From Anaerocolumna sp. MB42-C2 (lineage in GTDB: Bacteria; Bacillota; Clostridia; Lachnospirales; Lachnospiraceae): a stretch of DNA of 64,000 nt. The notes below the pieces were generated by a model, which worked only from the letters and a program-made list of their open reading frames with translations, was not told the DNA's origin and did not search any database. The stretch spans positions 3,488,501-3,552,500 of the forward strand of contig NZ_CP133190.1 of assembly GCF_030913705.1 (NCBI RefSeq), in the 5' to 3' direction. Each line of letters starts with the position of its first letter. Position 1 is the first letter of the stretch. The position numbers were made by a program, and so were the translations under genes. Below, one piece after another: positions 34,985 to 43,462 of this stretch.

Positions 34985-35132
34985 ATTTTATTACATAGGA
35001 AAATTCTCCGAACTTCCCTATGTAATAAAAAGCCCGACCGGCAGGATGCACATGACGCGTTTAAGGAAGATGTCACTGTCGTGACAGCGCGTCAGCGCTA
35101 GAGTCTGGTAAACCAGACTCTTTCTTATTTTG
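34985..35132. repeat. Dispersed palindromic intergenic repeat, copy B
   Basis: Same series as at 30668-30802: ATTACATAGGAAAATTC / GAACTTCCCTATGTAAT hairpin, GGCAGGATGCACATGACGCG, TTAAGGAAGATGTCACTGTC, GTGACAGCGCGTCAGCGCTA, then AGAGTCTGG-TAAA-CCAGACTCT and TTTCTTATTTT. Compensated differences in the stems (for example GCATAGG/CCTATGC versus ACATAGG/CCTATGT) suggest the fold is kept. It fills much of the 34782-35319 gap. Confidence 0.75.
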
Positions 35133-35150
35133 TGTGCATCCCGAAGCGTG

Positions 35151-35200
35151 TTGTTGTTCACAAAACGGCTGCTTTTTCAGGGGAATGAACAGTAACCCTT
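35151..35200. repeat. TTGTTCAC hairpin repeat, copy 2
   Basis: TTGTTGTTCACAAAACGGCT ... GAATGAACAGTAACC parallels the element at 32267-32312 (TTGTTCACAACACTGCTGTT ... GTGAACAGTAAT). Both lie 110-150 bases before the start codon of a metabolic gene, same orientation. Confidence 0.55.
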
Positions 35201-35319
35201 TTTCAATATAATACATCCCTTATACAAAAAAAGATATTGATTAACCTGCCTCACTTTGATAGAATAAATAGGAATATGTAATAATAACCCTATAAATGAC
35301 TATTAAAGGAGTGCATGAA

Positions 35320-36666
35320 ATGAGCAAAGTAACGTTTGATTATTCAGCAGCAAAAGGGTTTATCACCGAAACTGAATTAAAGATGATAGAAAGCATTGCA
35401 GAAAACGCAAAAGCAGAGTTACTGAATAAAACAGGTGCAGGAAATGATTTTTTAGGTTGGATTGATTTACCGGTAGATTATGACAAAGATGAATTTAAAC
35501 GCATTCAGACAGCTGCAGAAAAGATTAAACAAGATTCCGAAGTATTATTGGTAATCGGAATTGGCGGATCTTATTTGGGCGCCAGAGCAGCAATTGAATT
35601 CTTAAGACACAGCTTTTATAATTCTGTTTCAAAAGAAATCAGAAAGACACCGGAGATCTATTTTGTAGGTAACAATATCAGCAGTACTTATATCAGCCAT
35701 TTAATAGAGGTAGTCGGGGACAGAGACTTCTCTATTAATATTATAAGTAAATCCGGTACAACCACGGAACCGGCAATTGCATTCCGTGTATTCAAAAAGT
35801 TACTGATTGAAAAGTACGGAAAAGCGGAAGCTGCAAAGAGAATTTATGCAACCACTGATAAAGCGAAGGGAGCCCTAAAGAACCTGGCAACAGAAGAGGG
35901 ATATGAAAGTTTTGTAGTTCCGGATGATGTAGGCGGACGTTATTCCGTATTAACCGCAGTTGGTTTATTACCAATTGCAGTCAGCGGTGCGGATATAGCT
36001 AAATTAATGGAAGGCGCACAGAGTATGAGGGAACGTTGCCTTAACAATTCTTTTGCCTCTAATGATGCCATGCTGTATGCAGCCGTACGTAACATTCTTT
36101 TAAGAAAAGGTAAGAACATCGAAATCGTTGCTAACTATGAACCATTTCTTCATTATGTTTCTGAATGGTGGAAACAGTTATATGGTGAGAGCGAAGGAAA
36201 AGACCAGAAGGGTATCTTCCCTGCAGCAGTTGATTTAACAACCGATCTTCACTCCATGGGACAATTTATCCAGGACGGACAGAGAACCATGTTCGAAACA
36301 GTTATTAATCTTGAAAAATCTCCTGTTGAGATTATTATGGAAGAGGAAGAGGTTGATTTAGACGGCTTAAATTATTTAGCCGGTAAGAGTGTGGATTTTA
36401 TCAATAAGAGCGCTATGAACGGAACCAGATTGGCTCATACCGACGGAAATGTTCCTAATTTACTGGTTAATCTTCCGGAACAGAATGAATTTTTCTTAGG
36501 TGAACTATTCTATTTCTTTGAATTTGCCTGTGGTATCAGCGGTTACATTCTTGGTGTTAATCCATTTGATCAACCGGGTGTAGAAAGTTATAAGAAGAAC
36601 ATGTTTGCACTTCTTGGCAAACCTGGATTTGAAAAACAAAGAGAAGAATTATTAAAGAGATTATAA
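35320..36666 (+). CDS. pgi: Glucose-6-phosphate isomerase
   Basis: Interconverts glucose 6-phosphate and fructose 6-phosphate. [52 protein letters not shown] and the Gram-positive type glutamate-rich C-terminal half ([20 protein letters not shown]) define the enzyme. ATG 35320 is the start (AAAGGAG 8 bases before); the in-frame ATG at 35296 is upstream of that site. 448 aa, the short Firmicutes form. Confidence 0.96.
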   Translation: MSKVTFDYSAAKGFITETELKMIESIAENAKAELLNKTGAGNDFLGWIDLPVDYDKDEFKRIQTAAEKIKQDSEVLLVIGIGGSYLGARAAIEFLRHSFYNSVSKEIRKTPEIYFVGNNISSTYISHLIEVVGDRDFSINIISKSGTTTEPAIAFRVFKKLLIEKYGKAEAAKRIYATTDKAKGALKNLATEEGYESFVVPDDVGGRYSVLTAVGLLPIAVSGADIAKLMEGAQSMRERCLNNSFASNDAMLYAAVRNILLRKGKNIEIVANYEPFLHYVSEWWKQLYGESEGKDQKGIFPAAVDLTTDLHSMGQFIQDGQRTMFETVINLEKSPVEIIMEEEEVDLDGLNYLAGKSVDFINKSAMNGTRLAHTDGNVPNLLVNLPEQNEFFLGELFYFFEFACGISGYILGVNPFDQPGVESYKKNMFALLGKPGFEKQREELLKRL

Positions 36667-36694
36667 TTTTATATAACATTTATTAGTTTAAAAT

Positions 36695-36742
36695 AGCGGC
36701 AGCCTGAAATATAATTTTACTATTTCAAGCTGCCGCTTTTTT
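36695..36742 (+). terminator. Rho-independent terminator of pgi
   Basis: AGCGGCAGC (36695-36703) and GCTGCCGCT (36729-36737) with additional TGAAATA/TATTTCA pairing, then TTTTT. Confidence 0.9.
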
Positions 36743-36756
36743 ACGTTAGGAAAGTT

Positions 36757-36838
36757 CATTCATTCTATTCGATAAAAACCCTCCGGAGGATGCACCTGAC
36801 GCGCCAGATGTAGAAGTAACTGAAGTGCCGTGTGTACT
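36757..36838. repeat. Degenerate copy of the palindromic repeat family
   Basis: GGAAAGTTCATTC.., CGATAAAAACC and GGAGGATGCACCTGACGCGC resemble the middle of the 30668-30802 and 34985-35132 elements, but the stems are broken. A similar short piece (CGATTCGATAAAAACCTTCG) occurs at 53533-53560. Confidence 0.4.
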
Positions 36839-36842
36839 TCGA

Positions 36843-37841
36843 TTATAAGCTTTTCTGAAAATGTTGAAAATCAGGTTCAGTTTCCCAAAACCCGCCCCAG
36901 GTAAAACCTCTCCTGGTAAAAGCTTTGTAACATAAATCATCCTCATTTATGTAATAAGGGCAGTCCAATGTGCGGTCAGCGTATTTACTTCCCTCTTCAG
37001 GCAGTATAATATTTCCTTTATCCGTATACTGGATATAAGGGTTATATAAAGGATTAATATCAATCGCCAATCCAAGTGCATGCCTGGATAAATGGGTAGA
37101 TCCCGGTACTGCACGGTAATTAAAGGAGGAAGTATTGTTAGCAGCCATTGAAGCATTATCATCCGCATCATATTCATCTACCAATACCATCCGTTCAATG
37201 GGATATTTACTTTCATATAATTCGATAAAGATAGAAACAATATCAGAAGCAATTGCTTTATTAACAATTAATTCTCCGATATGGGTTTTTTTATCAAAAC
37301 CATAATATAATACTCGCAGATATCTTAATTCTTCAAAGGGAACAGTACAGTCTTCTTTGTAGGATTTTCCCAGGATCCTTTCCTTTATATCAGCCTTAAT
37401 TATTTCAGAATAAAAACAGTTATCCATTAGGTTATCTCCTAGTTCTTTTACCTTTATAACACTACCGGCAGGTATTTTCCGGAGCGCTTCCTTAGTTTTA
37501 AATACGGTAACCGTCTCCTGACTTGATTTATCGGTGATATCGTTACTATTATGAGATATAGCTGGTGGTGTTTCGGAGGAGTTATTATCTTGATTTGCAG
37601 ATATGGAATCTGCTGTTTCTACGGTGTTTTCCTTTTGTCTTTTTTCAGAATTTATTCTGCCCGTATCAGAAATATCCGATTGGGAAGAGGATTCACGGTT
37701 TTTGGTATTATCAGAAGTTTCCTGTATCTTGTCTGAATCCTGTATAACAGTAAGTTTATCTAATTTATGAATAACCTGACTCATAAATAAAATAAGCAAG
37801 ATTAAAATCATTAATACCAGGAAGTTTAACTTTCTCTTCAT
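36843..37841 (-). CDS. M15-family peptidase (D-Ala-D-Ala carboxypeptidase-like)
   Basis: 332 aa. An N-terminal signal anchor (LNFLVLMILILLILFMSQV), a Ser/Asn/Glu-rich linker to about residue 110, then a Peptidase_M15_4 domain with the zinc motif HLSRHALGLAIDINPLYNPY (His and Asp ligands) and the last His in DFQHFQ near the C-terminus. Acts outside the membrane on peptidoglycan stem peptides. Start ATG 37841. The gene before it on this strand ends 17 bases upstream. Confidence 0.85.
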   Translation of the reverse strand: MKRKLNFLVLMILILLILFMSQVIHKLDKLTVIQDSDKIQETSDNTKNRESSSQSDISDTGRINSEKRQKENTVETADSISANQDNNSSETPPAISHNSNDITDKSSQETVTVFKTKEALRKIPAGSVIKVKELGDNLMDNCFYSEIIKADIKERILGKSYKEDCTVPFEELRYLRVLYYGFDKKTHIGELIVNKAIASDIVSIFIELYESKYPIERMVLVDEYDADDNASMAANNTSSFNYRAVPGSTHLSRHALGLAIDINPLYNPYIQYTDKGNIILPEEGSKYADRTLDCPYYINEDDLCYKAFTRRGFTWGGFWETEPDFQHFQKSL

Positions 37842-37858
37842 ACTAAATTACCATTTCT

Positions 37859-38128
37859 TTAACCTTCCTCTATTACATGAATTTCTAAATAATCAAAATC
37901 AATTCGATCTATAAAATTATCCTGTGTAAATCTTGTTTTATCATGCTTTTTAAAATCCGCAATGGTGGAATCCAGCCAGATCGGTTTGGATAAATCATAG
38001 GTGTAACAGATTTCATCCACAGCAGCAAATATTTTCTGAGTGCGGTTTAAATTTTTATTGTCATTACAGACAACCATATCACGTAACATGCGGTTATCTT
38101 TAAATATTTTGGCCCATAACCGGAACAT
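37859..38128 (-). CDS. Conserved small protein of unknown function
   Basis: 89 aa from ATG 38128 (GGAGAATGTT ahead); a longer frame from 38140 lacks a ribosome binding site. MFRLWAKIFKDNRMLRDMVV and LSKPIWLDSTIADFKKHDKT look like a folded cytosolic protein. Upstream of and likely co-transcribed with the M15 peptidase. Confidence 0.6.
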   Translation of the reverse strand: MFRLWAKIFKDNRMLRDMVVCNDNKNLNRTQKIFAAVDEICYTYDLSKPIWLDSTIADFKKHDKTRFTQDNFIDRIDFDYLEIHVIEEG

Positions 38129-38252
38129 AACATTCTCCATTCATGAAAGGTCAGCAGCCATAATGGCAGCTGTAAAAATAAGTTTCATTTACAAGTTCCT
38201 ATTATAGCATAACTATATTGAAGATGTATAGCGTTTGGTATGTTATTTCCCT

Positions 38253-38281
38253 TGCAAATTTATAAAAAAAACTGTATATTT
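38253..38281 (+). promoter_or_regulatory. Promoter upstream of the DUF554 gene
   Basis: TTGCAA (38253-38258), 17-base spacer, TATATT (38276-38281). A second -10-like TATAAT lies shortly downstream. Confidence 0.45.
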
Positions 38282-38389
38282 CCGGAATATTCTATTATAA
38301 TTGTTATGTTTTAATAATTTAATAACTAGAATTGTTATTGGCATACTTAAGGAAAACCATAGATTACATAGGATTACGGAGGAATTATA

Positions 38390-39109
38390 ATGATAGGTGT
38401 TTTAATAAATGGCGCGGCTGTTTTATTCGGTGGTTTTATCGGTTTGTTATTTAAAAAAGGTATCCCGGAAAGCATTGAAAAAAGCATGAATAAGGCGCTT
38501 GGACTTGTAGTTATTATCATAGGTATCAACGGAGTCATATCTAATATGTTCCGTACCCAGACAGACGGAGTCTTACACTCATCCGGTGAACTGTTATTGG
38601 TGGTCAGTTTTACCTTAGGTACATTAGCAGGGGAAATATTTAAGCTGGATGATAAAATAAACGCTTTCAGTAATAAAATTGAACATAAATTTAAAATTCA
38701 GGGATTTACAGCCGGTTTTATTACCGCCTCCAGTATATGCTGTATAGGAGCAATGGGGATCATCGGATCCTTGACCAGTGGATTGACGGGAGATAACAGT
38801 ATCTTAATCACAAAGAGTATATTGGACTTGGTAATTACTATCGTTTTAGCCGCAAGCCTTGGGTTTGGTGTTATGTTTTCCTGTATACCCCTGGTTATCT
38901 ATCAAGGCAGTATATGTTTATTCGCAGGATTTTTAAGTAATATTTTAGTAGGTGAACTGCTTGCCCAGGTTTGTATGGTTGGATTTACTTTGATAATATG
39001 CGTTGGATTGAATCTAATGACCAATATCAAATTTAAAACAGTTAATATGCTGCCGTCCCTTTTGATACCTGTTATTTATTATGGAATCCGTACGCTTTTT
39101 AAGTTTTAG
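38390..39109 (+). CDS. DUF554 membrane protein
   Basis: 239 aa with about seven hydrophobic helices. MIGVLINGAAVLFGGFIGLL, GTLAGEIFKLDDKI, CIGAMGIIGSLTSGLTGD are the family's conserved segments (YqgA/YdfK group). A possible transporter; substrate unknown. ACGGAGG precedes ATG. Confidence 0.88.
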   Translation: MIGVLINGAAVLFGGFIGLLFKKGIPESIEKSMNKALGLVVIIIGINGVISNMFRTQTDGVLHSSGELLLVVSFTLGTLAGEIFKLDDKINAFSNKIEHKFKIQGFTAGFITASSICCIGAMGIIGSLTSGLTGDNSILITKSILDLVITIVLAASLGFGVMFSCIPLVIYQGSICLFAGFLSNILVGELLAQVCMVGFTLIICVGLNLMTNIKFKTVNMLPSLLIPVIYYGIRTLFKF

Positions 39110-39167
39110 CATAATTTATTTGCTAATTGGGAAAAATAAGGGCAAATAAATTAAAGGAGCAAAAGTA

Positions 39168-39434
39168 ATGATTGGATTTCAGCCACAAGAAGCGGATATA
39201 GAAAATGATGATTCTATAAAATCAGTTACAGGTATAAAACCCGGAGAGAAAGAAGTACCTGCTCCTAAACCGGGTATAGAGATACCCTCTCCAAATCCCT
39301 CTTCCGTACCCAGTCCCCAGCCTGATACTATTGAAAACAGTCCGAAACCGGAAATACAGCCGATACCGGAAGAAACGCCTATACCCGGTACAGTACCTGA
39401 AATTTCGCCAGTTCAACCGGTAGAATTATCATAG
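39168..39434 (+). CDS. Proline-rich low-complexity protein
   Basis: 88 aa with ~25% Pro in Pro-Ser/Pro-Glu/Pro-x repeats (PSPNPSSVPSPQP, PIPEETPIPGTVPE), no signal peptide, acidic. AAAGGAG lies before ATG 39168, and a terminator follows at once, so it is likely expressed. Probably disordered. Confidence 0.5.
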   Translation: MIGFQPQEADIENDDSIKSVTGIKPGEKEVPAPKPGIEIPSPNPSSVPSPQPDTIENSPKPEIQPIPEETPIPGTVPEISPVQPVELS

Positions 39435-39458
39435 AATAAAAAATTAGATAGGTAATCA

Positions 39459-39502
39459 AAAGCGTTCGAATAATTTTCTAAGAAATATTCGGGCGTCTTT
39501 TT
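39459..39502 (+). terminator. Rho-independent terminator
   Basis: AAGCGTTCGAATA / TATTCGGGCGT with TTTTT after it. Confidence 0.75.
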
Positions 39503-39677
39503 GATGTAGACTTATCCGCTTTGTTACATATAGTATGGGGGTGAACCGGAATCAAAGTTGTACGTGGGGAATACCTTGCATTTCCAACGAAGATATTATA
39601 GAATTATCTTAATAACGGATTTATAACAGAATGAAACTGTTTCGTAATCATCTAAAAGTCAAAGGAGGAGTGTTGTT

Positions 39678-40193
39678 ATGGAAGGGCAGGAACGACGGGA
39701 CAAAATAATTGAGTTGTTGTATTATGCCAAAGAGCCGATCTCCGGAACGGAACTTGCTAAAAAGCTGGGTGTCAGCAGACAGGTGATTGTACAGGATATC
39801 GCTTTGCTGAGGGCAGTAAATAAGAATATATTGTCTACAACAAAGGGGTATATGATATATCTGCAGGAAAAGCAGAAAGTGAACCGCTGCTTTATGGTTA
39901 AACATACTACCGATGAGATTGAAGATGAATTATGTGCCATAGTAGATAACGGAGGAAAGATATTAAATGTTATTGTTGCTCATGATCTTTATGGAGAAAT
40001 AGCTGCGGATTTAATTATAAAAAACCGTCAGGATGTATATGATTTTGTAAAGAAGGTAAAATTTAAAAATACAGTTCCGTTAAAAGAATTAACAGATGGG
40101 GTACATCTGCATACAGTGGAAGCTGATTCGGAAGAAATCTTAGATCATATTGAAACAGTATTAAGAGAGAAACAGTATCTGATAGACCCTTGA
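39678..40193 (+). CDS. niaR: NiaR-type transcription repressor (HTH + 3H domain)
   Basis: 171 aa. N-terminal HTH_11 (KIIELLYYAKEPISGTELAK, KLGVSRQVIVQDIALLRA) and C-terminal 3H domain with its three conserved His (CFMVKHTTDE, NVIVAHDLYG, TDGVHLHTV). Binds niacin and represses NAD salvage/niacin uptake genes. No such gene is adjacent. AAAGGAGG precedes ATG. Confidence 0.9.
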   Translation: MEGQERRDKIIELLYYAKEPISGTELAKKLGVSRQVIVQDIALLRAVNKNILSTTKGYMIYLQEKQKVNRCFMVKHTTDEIEDELCAIVDNGGKILNVIVAHDLYGEIAADLIIKNRQDVYDFVKKVKFKNTVPLKELTDGVHLHTVEADSEEILDHIETVLREKQYLIDP

Positions 40194-40210
40194 AGAATAA
40201 GATAAATCTT

Positions 40211-40239
40211 TTGACAATCTGTCGTGATATTGGTAAAAT
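40211..40239 (+). promoter_or_regulatory. dnaX operon promoter
   Basis: TTGACA (40211-40216), 17-base spacer, TAAAAT (40234-40239). A small hairpin AGCCGT/ACGGCT (40263-40282) lies in the leader. Confidence 0.65.
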
Positions 40240-40307
40240 AATAACGAAAGTAAGATAGACAAAGCCGTTAGTCAATACGGCTTATGTTAATAAGAGGAAG
40301 TGCAAGC

Positions 40308-41876
40308 ATGTCATATACTGCTCTTTACAGAAAGTTCCGGCCTGGTGATTTTAATGATGTAAAAGGTCAGGATCATATCGTAACTACCTTAAAAAATCAG
40401 GTGAAAGCGGACAGGATAGGCCATGCCTATTTATTTTGCGGAACCAGGGGTACGGGTAAGACCACAATAGCCAAGATATTAGGTAAAGCGGTAAATTGTG
40501 AGCACCCGGTGGATGGAAACCCCTGTAACGAATGCGCTATGTGCAGATCCATAAACAACCAGACGTCAATGAATGTGATTGAAATAGATGCGGCTTCCAA
40601 TAACGGTGTGGATAATATTCGTGAGATTATTGATGAAGTAAGGTATTCACCTACAGAGGGAACATATAAGGTATATATTATAGATGAGGTTCATATGCTT
40701 TCGGCAGGAGCCTTTAATGCCCTTTTAAAAACCCTGGAAGAACCACCGTCTTATGTTATCTTTATACTGGCGACAACGGAAGCACATAAAATTCCCATAA
40801 CGATTCTTTCCAGATGCCAGCGGTATGATTTTAAGAGGATCACAATAGATACCATAGCTGCCAGATTAACCGATTTAATAGAACGCGAGGGTGTGGAAGC
40901 GGAAGAAAAAGCAGTCCGGTATATTGCCAGAATGGGTGACGGTTCCATGCGTGATGCTCTAAGTCTTTTGGACCAATGCATTGCTTTTTATTTCGGGCAG
41001 AAGCTAACCTTTGACAATGTCTTGGAAGTCTTAGGAGCGGTGGATATTGAAGTATTTGCCAGACTGCTTACTATCATTCAAAAAGGTGATGTGACCGGTG
41101 CAATGGTACTCTTAGAAGAGCTTATTATTAAAGGTAAGGAATTGACCCAGTTTACGGTAGACTTTACCTGGTATTTACGAAATCTTCTTTTAGTAAAAAC
41201 ATCGGATGAGGTTAATGAGGTCATTGAAGTATCAACAGATAATCTGGTTATCTTAAAACAGCAGGCAGCAGAGATTGATATGGAAACCTTAATACGGTAT
41301 ATCCGAATATTTTCTGATTTATCCAATCAGATTAAATATGCTTCCCAGAAACGAGTCATGGTCGAGGTGGCATTAATTAAATTATGCAAACCTCAGATGG
41401 AAACAAATTATGAGGATATTATCAACCGTCTTAAGATAATTGAAAGCAAAATAGAAAACGGTACAATAACGGCTGCAACGGCTGACAGAGATATAAGCAT
41501 ACCGGTAAAGCAGGAGAGGGAAGAAAAGGTACCGATGATACTGCCTAAGGCTATTTCAGAGGACCTGAAGGAAGTAGCAAAAAATTGGCATACTATTGTA
41601 GCCGGTACATCCCTTTTAACAAAAGCCTCATTAATGAATGCCAAACCAAGTATCGGAAATAATGATACGCTTCTGCTGGTATTTACCGAATCCATGGATA
41701 AAGAACTGATTTCTCAGGAAAATCATATGGAAGAATTAAAAGATGCCATAGCTAAGGTTATAAATAAAAAAGTAGAAGTACAGACAAAACTGTTAACAGG
41801 GGGAAAAGAATCGATAGAAGACATCCCGGATTTAACTAAAATAATAAAAAATATAGCGATTGAATATGAGGATTAA
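40308..41876 (+). CDS. dnaX: DNA polymerase III subunit gamma/tau
   Basis: Clamp-loader ATPase. [20 protein letters not shown], Walker [10 protein letters not shown], zinc cysteines ([14 protein letters not shown]), Walker [13 protein letters not shown] motif LSRCQRYDF. 522 aa from ATG 40308 (AGAGGAAG ahead). Starts the conserved dnaX-ybaB-recR operon. Confidence 0.96.
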   Translation: MSYTALYRKFRPGDFNDVKGQDHIVTTLKNQVKADRIGHAYLFCGTRGTGKTTIAKILGKAVNCEHPVDGNPCNECAMCRSINNQTSMNVIEIDAASNNGVDNIREIIDEVRYSPTEGTYKVYIIDEVHMLSAGAFNALLKTLEEPPSYVIFILATTEAHKIPITILSRCQRYDFKRITIDTIAARLTDLIEREGVEAEEKAVRYIARMGDGSMRDALSLLDQCIAFYFGQKLTFDNVLEVLGAVDIEVFARLLTIIQKGDVTGAMVLLEELIIKGKELTQFTVDFTWYLRNLLLVKTSDEVNEVIEVSTDNLVILKQQAAEIDMETLIRYIRIFSDLSNQIKYASQKRVMVEVALIKLCKPQMETNYEDIINRLKIIESKIENGTITAATADRDISIPVKQEREEKVPMILPKAISEDLKEVAKNWHTIVAGTSLLTKASLMNAKPSIGNNDTLLLVFTESMDKELISQENHMEELKDAIAKVINKKVEVQTKLLTGGKESIEDIPDLTKIIKNIAIEYED

Positions 41877-41896
41877 CAATCGGAAGGAGAATAAAC

Positions 41897-42250
41897 ATGG
41901 CAAAACGTGGTGGATTTCCGGGAGGAGCTATGCCCGGCAACATGAATAATTTAATGAAACAGGCTCAGAGAATGCAAAAGCAGATGGAAGAGAAAACGAA
42001 AGAAATAGAAGAAAAAGAGTGGGAAGCATCTGTTGGCGGCGGTGCAGTTACGGTTAAAGTTTCCGGTAAGAAAGAAATCACCTCTGTAACTCTATCCAAA
42101 GACGTAGTAGATCCCGATGACATTGAGATGCTTCAGGATCTTATTATGGCAGCGGTTAATGAAGCATTCCGTAAAATGGAGGATGAATCTCAGGCTGCTA
42201 TGAGTTCAATCACCGGAGGTCTTGGCGGTTTAGGAGGATTTCCTTTCTAA
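41897..42250 (+). CDS. ybaB: YbaB/EbfC nucleoid-associated protein
   Basis: 117 aa: Gly/Met-rich N-terminus ([20 protein letters not shown]), [35 protein letters not shown] and the terminal Gly-rich tail. Dimeric DNA-binding protein between dnaX and recR as in most bacteria. Overlaps recR by one base (TAATG). Confidence 0.95.
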   Translation: MAKRGGFPGGAMPGNMNNLMKQAQRMQKQMEEKTKEIEEKEWEASVGGGAVTVKVSGKKEITSVTLSKDVVDPDDIEMLQDLIMAAVNEAFRKMEDESQAAMSSITGGLGGLGGFPF

Positions 42251-42846
42251 TGAACTATTACAGCAGTCAGATCAGCAAATTAATTGAAGAATTATCCAGG
42301 CTGCCGGGGATTGGAGCTAAGACTGCCGGGAGACTGGCATTTCATATTATTAATATGCCACAGGATCAGGTAAATAACTTATCCCAGGCAATAACGGCAG
42401 CAAAGCAAAATGTCAGATACTGTTCCAATTGTTATACCCTGACAGATAGTGAGTTATGTCCTATCTGTTCCAGTGAAAAACGAAATCAACATATCATTAT
42501 GGTAGTTGAGAATCCCAGAGATTTAGCGGCCTATGAAAAGACCGGTAAATTTGAAGGGGTATACCATGTACTTCATGGAGCGATATCACCCATGTTAGGC
42601 ATTGGTCCGGATGATATTAAATTAAAAGAATTAATACAACGTCTGCAAGGAGATGTTGAGGAAGTTATTATAGCAACGAACTCCAGTCTCGAGGGTGAAA
42701 CTACCGCTATGTATATCAGCAAACTGATTAAGCCCACCGGAATTAAGGTCAGCCGTATTGCAAGCGGTGTGCCGGTAGGCGGAGATTTGGAGTACATTGA
42801 TGAAGTAACATTACTTCGTGCGCTGGAAGGGCGAGTGGAATTATAA
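42250..42846 (+). CDS. recR: Recombination mediator RecR
   Basis: 198 aa. HhH segment [19 protein letters not shown], zinc C4 ([16 protein letters not shown]), Toprim domain ([16 protein letters not shown] ... [15 protein letters not shown]). Loads RecA at gaps with RecF/RecO. Last gene of the dnaX operon; the repeat with a terminator follows. Confidence 0.96.
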   Translation: MNYYSSQISKLIEELSRLPGIGAKTAGRLAFHIINMPQDQVNNLSQAITAAKQNVRYCSNCYTLTDSELCPICSSEKRNQHIIMVVENPRDLAAYEKTGKFEGVYHVLHGAISPMLGIGPDDIKLKELIQRLQGDVEEVIIATNSSLEGETTAMYISKLIKPTGIKVSRIASGVPVGGDLEYIDEVTLLRALEGRVEL

Positions 42847-42863
42847 TATACCCTTTTCGATTG

Positions 42864-43072
42864 TGTCGCGAGCTACATCGTATTATCCAAAAGGCACCCG
42901 CAATTATCCTCGTCGACAGTAGAAAATGTAATAAAAAATCATGCGAAAGCAATGCTATCAAAAGCTATAGCAAATTAAAAATGCAGACCTAGATAGGGCC
43001 TTAAACTGCCCCGTCTCAGGTCTGTTTTTTTTGTCTTTTCAATTACAGACCACGCGTAGCTTCTAACAATTC
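42864..43072 (+). repeat. ~190-bp direct repeat, left copy (contains a terminator)
   Basis: Runs from TGTCGC (42864) through TATCCAAAAGGCA, TATCCTCGTCGACAGTAG, ATCATGCGAAAGCA, GCAGACCTAGATAGGG, CCCCGTCTCAGGTCTG, T8 and AATTACAGACCACGCGTAGC to ACAATTC (43072). The CAGACCTAGA..TCAGGTCTG stem plus T-run is a terminator for recR. The same sequence, with a 28-base gap, recurs in the same orientation at 52981-53167. The remainder of the gap (43073-43462) has no supported gene; a -10-like TATAAT lies at 43397-43402. Confidence 0.85.
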
Positions 43073-43462
43073 AACACAGGAAAATCAAGCATCCTAACTC
43101 TTTTCGGCTTTTTGAAAGAAAGAAGAAAGAATGTTACTTCTGAAGAAAAGAAAACCCTTTCCCTCATGAATGAAGGGCCAGGGGGAGTTGAGAGTGCCGG
43201 AGGTACTTTGTTCTATGTGTAAGCAAACCACCCGTTTAATGAGTGATCATGATTTGCAAGAGAGTATTAAGTGGATTGCGTCATATTTTGTTATTAATAT
43301 GACTAGGCTGTAACTGCATTCGAGTATAATTCTGAGAAGTTTGTTTTTTAAACATTTTGGTTTTTTTTGATTGTATTTTAATATAAGTGATTTTGATATA
43401 ATAAGTTTAAATTAAACAAAGTGCATTTATGATAGCCAATTGAATGAGAGAGGGAAAATAGC

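Noticed and set aside
36746..36946. 66-aa minus-strand frame at the end of the M15 peptidase gene
   Set aside because: Overlaps the peptidase in another frame and runs into the degenerate repeat; no ribosome binding site.
43194..43313. Possible 39-aa ORF (GTG start, CSMCKQTTRL) between the left repeat and GH42
   Set aside because: It has a GGGGGAG-like site and a CxxC pair, but no family or neighbour support; likely debris. Worth a homology check only.
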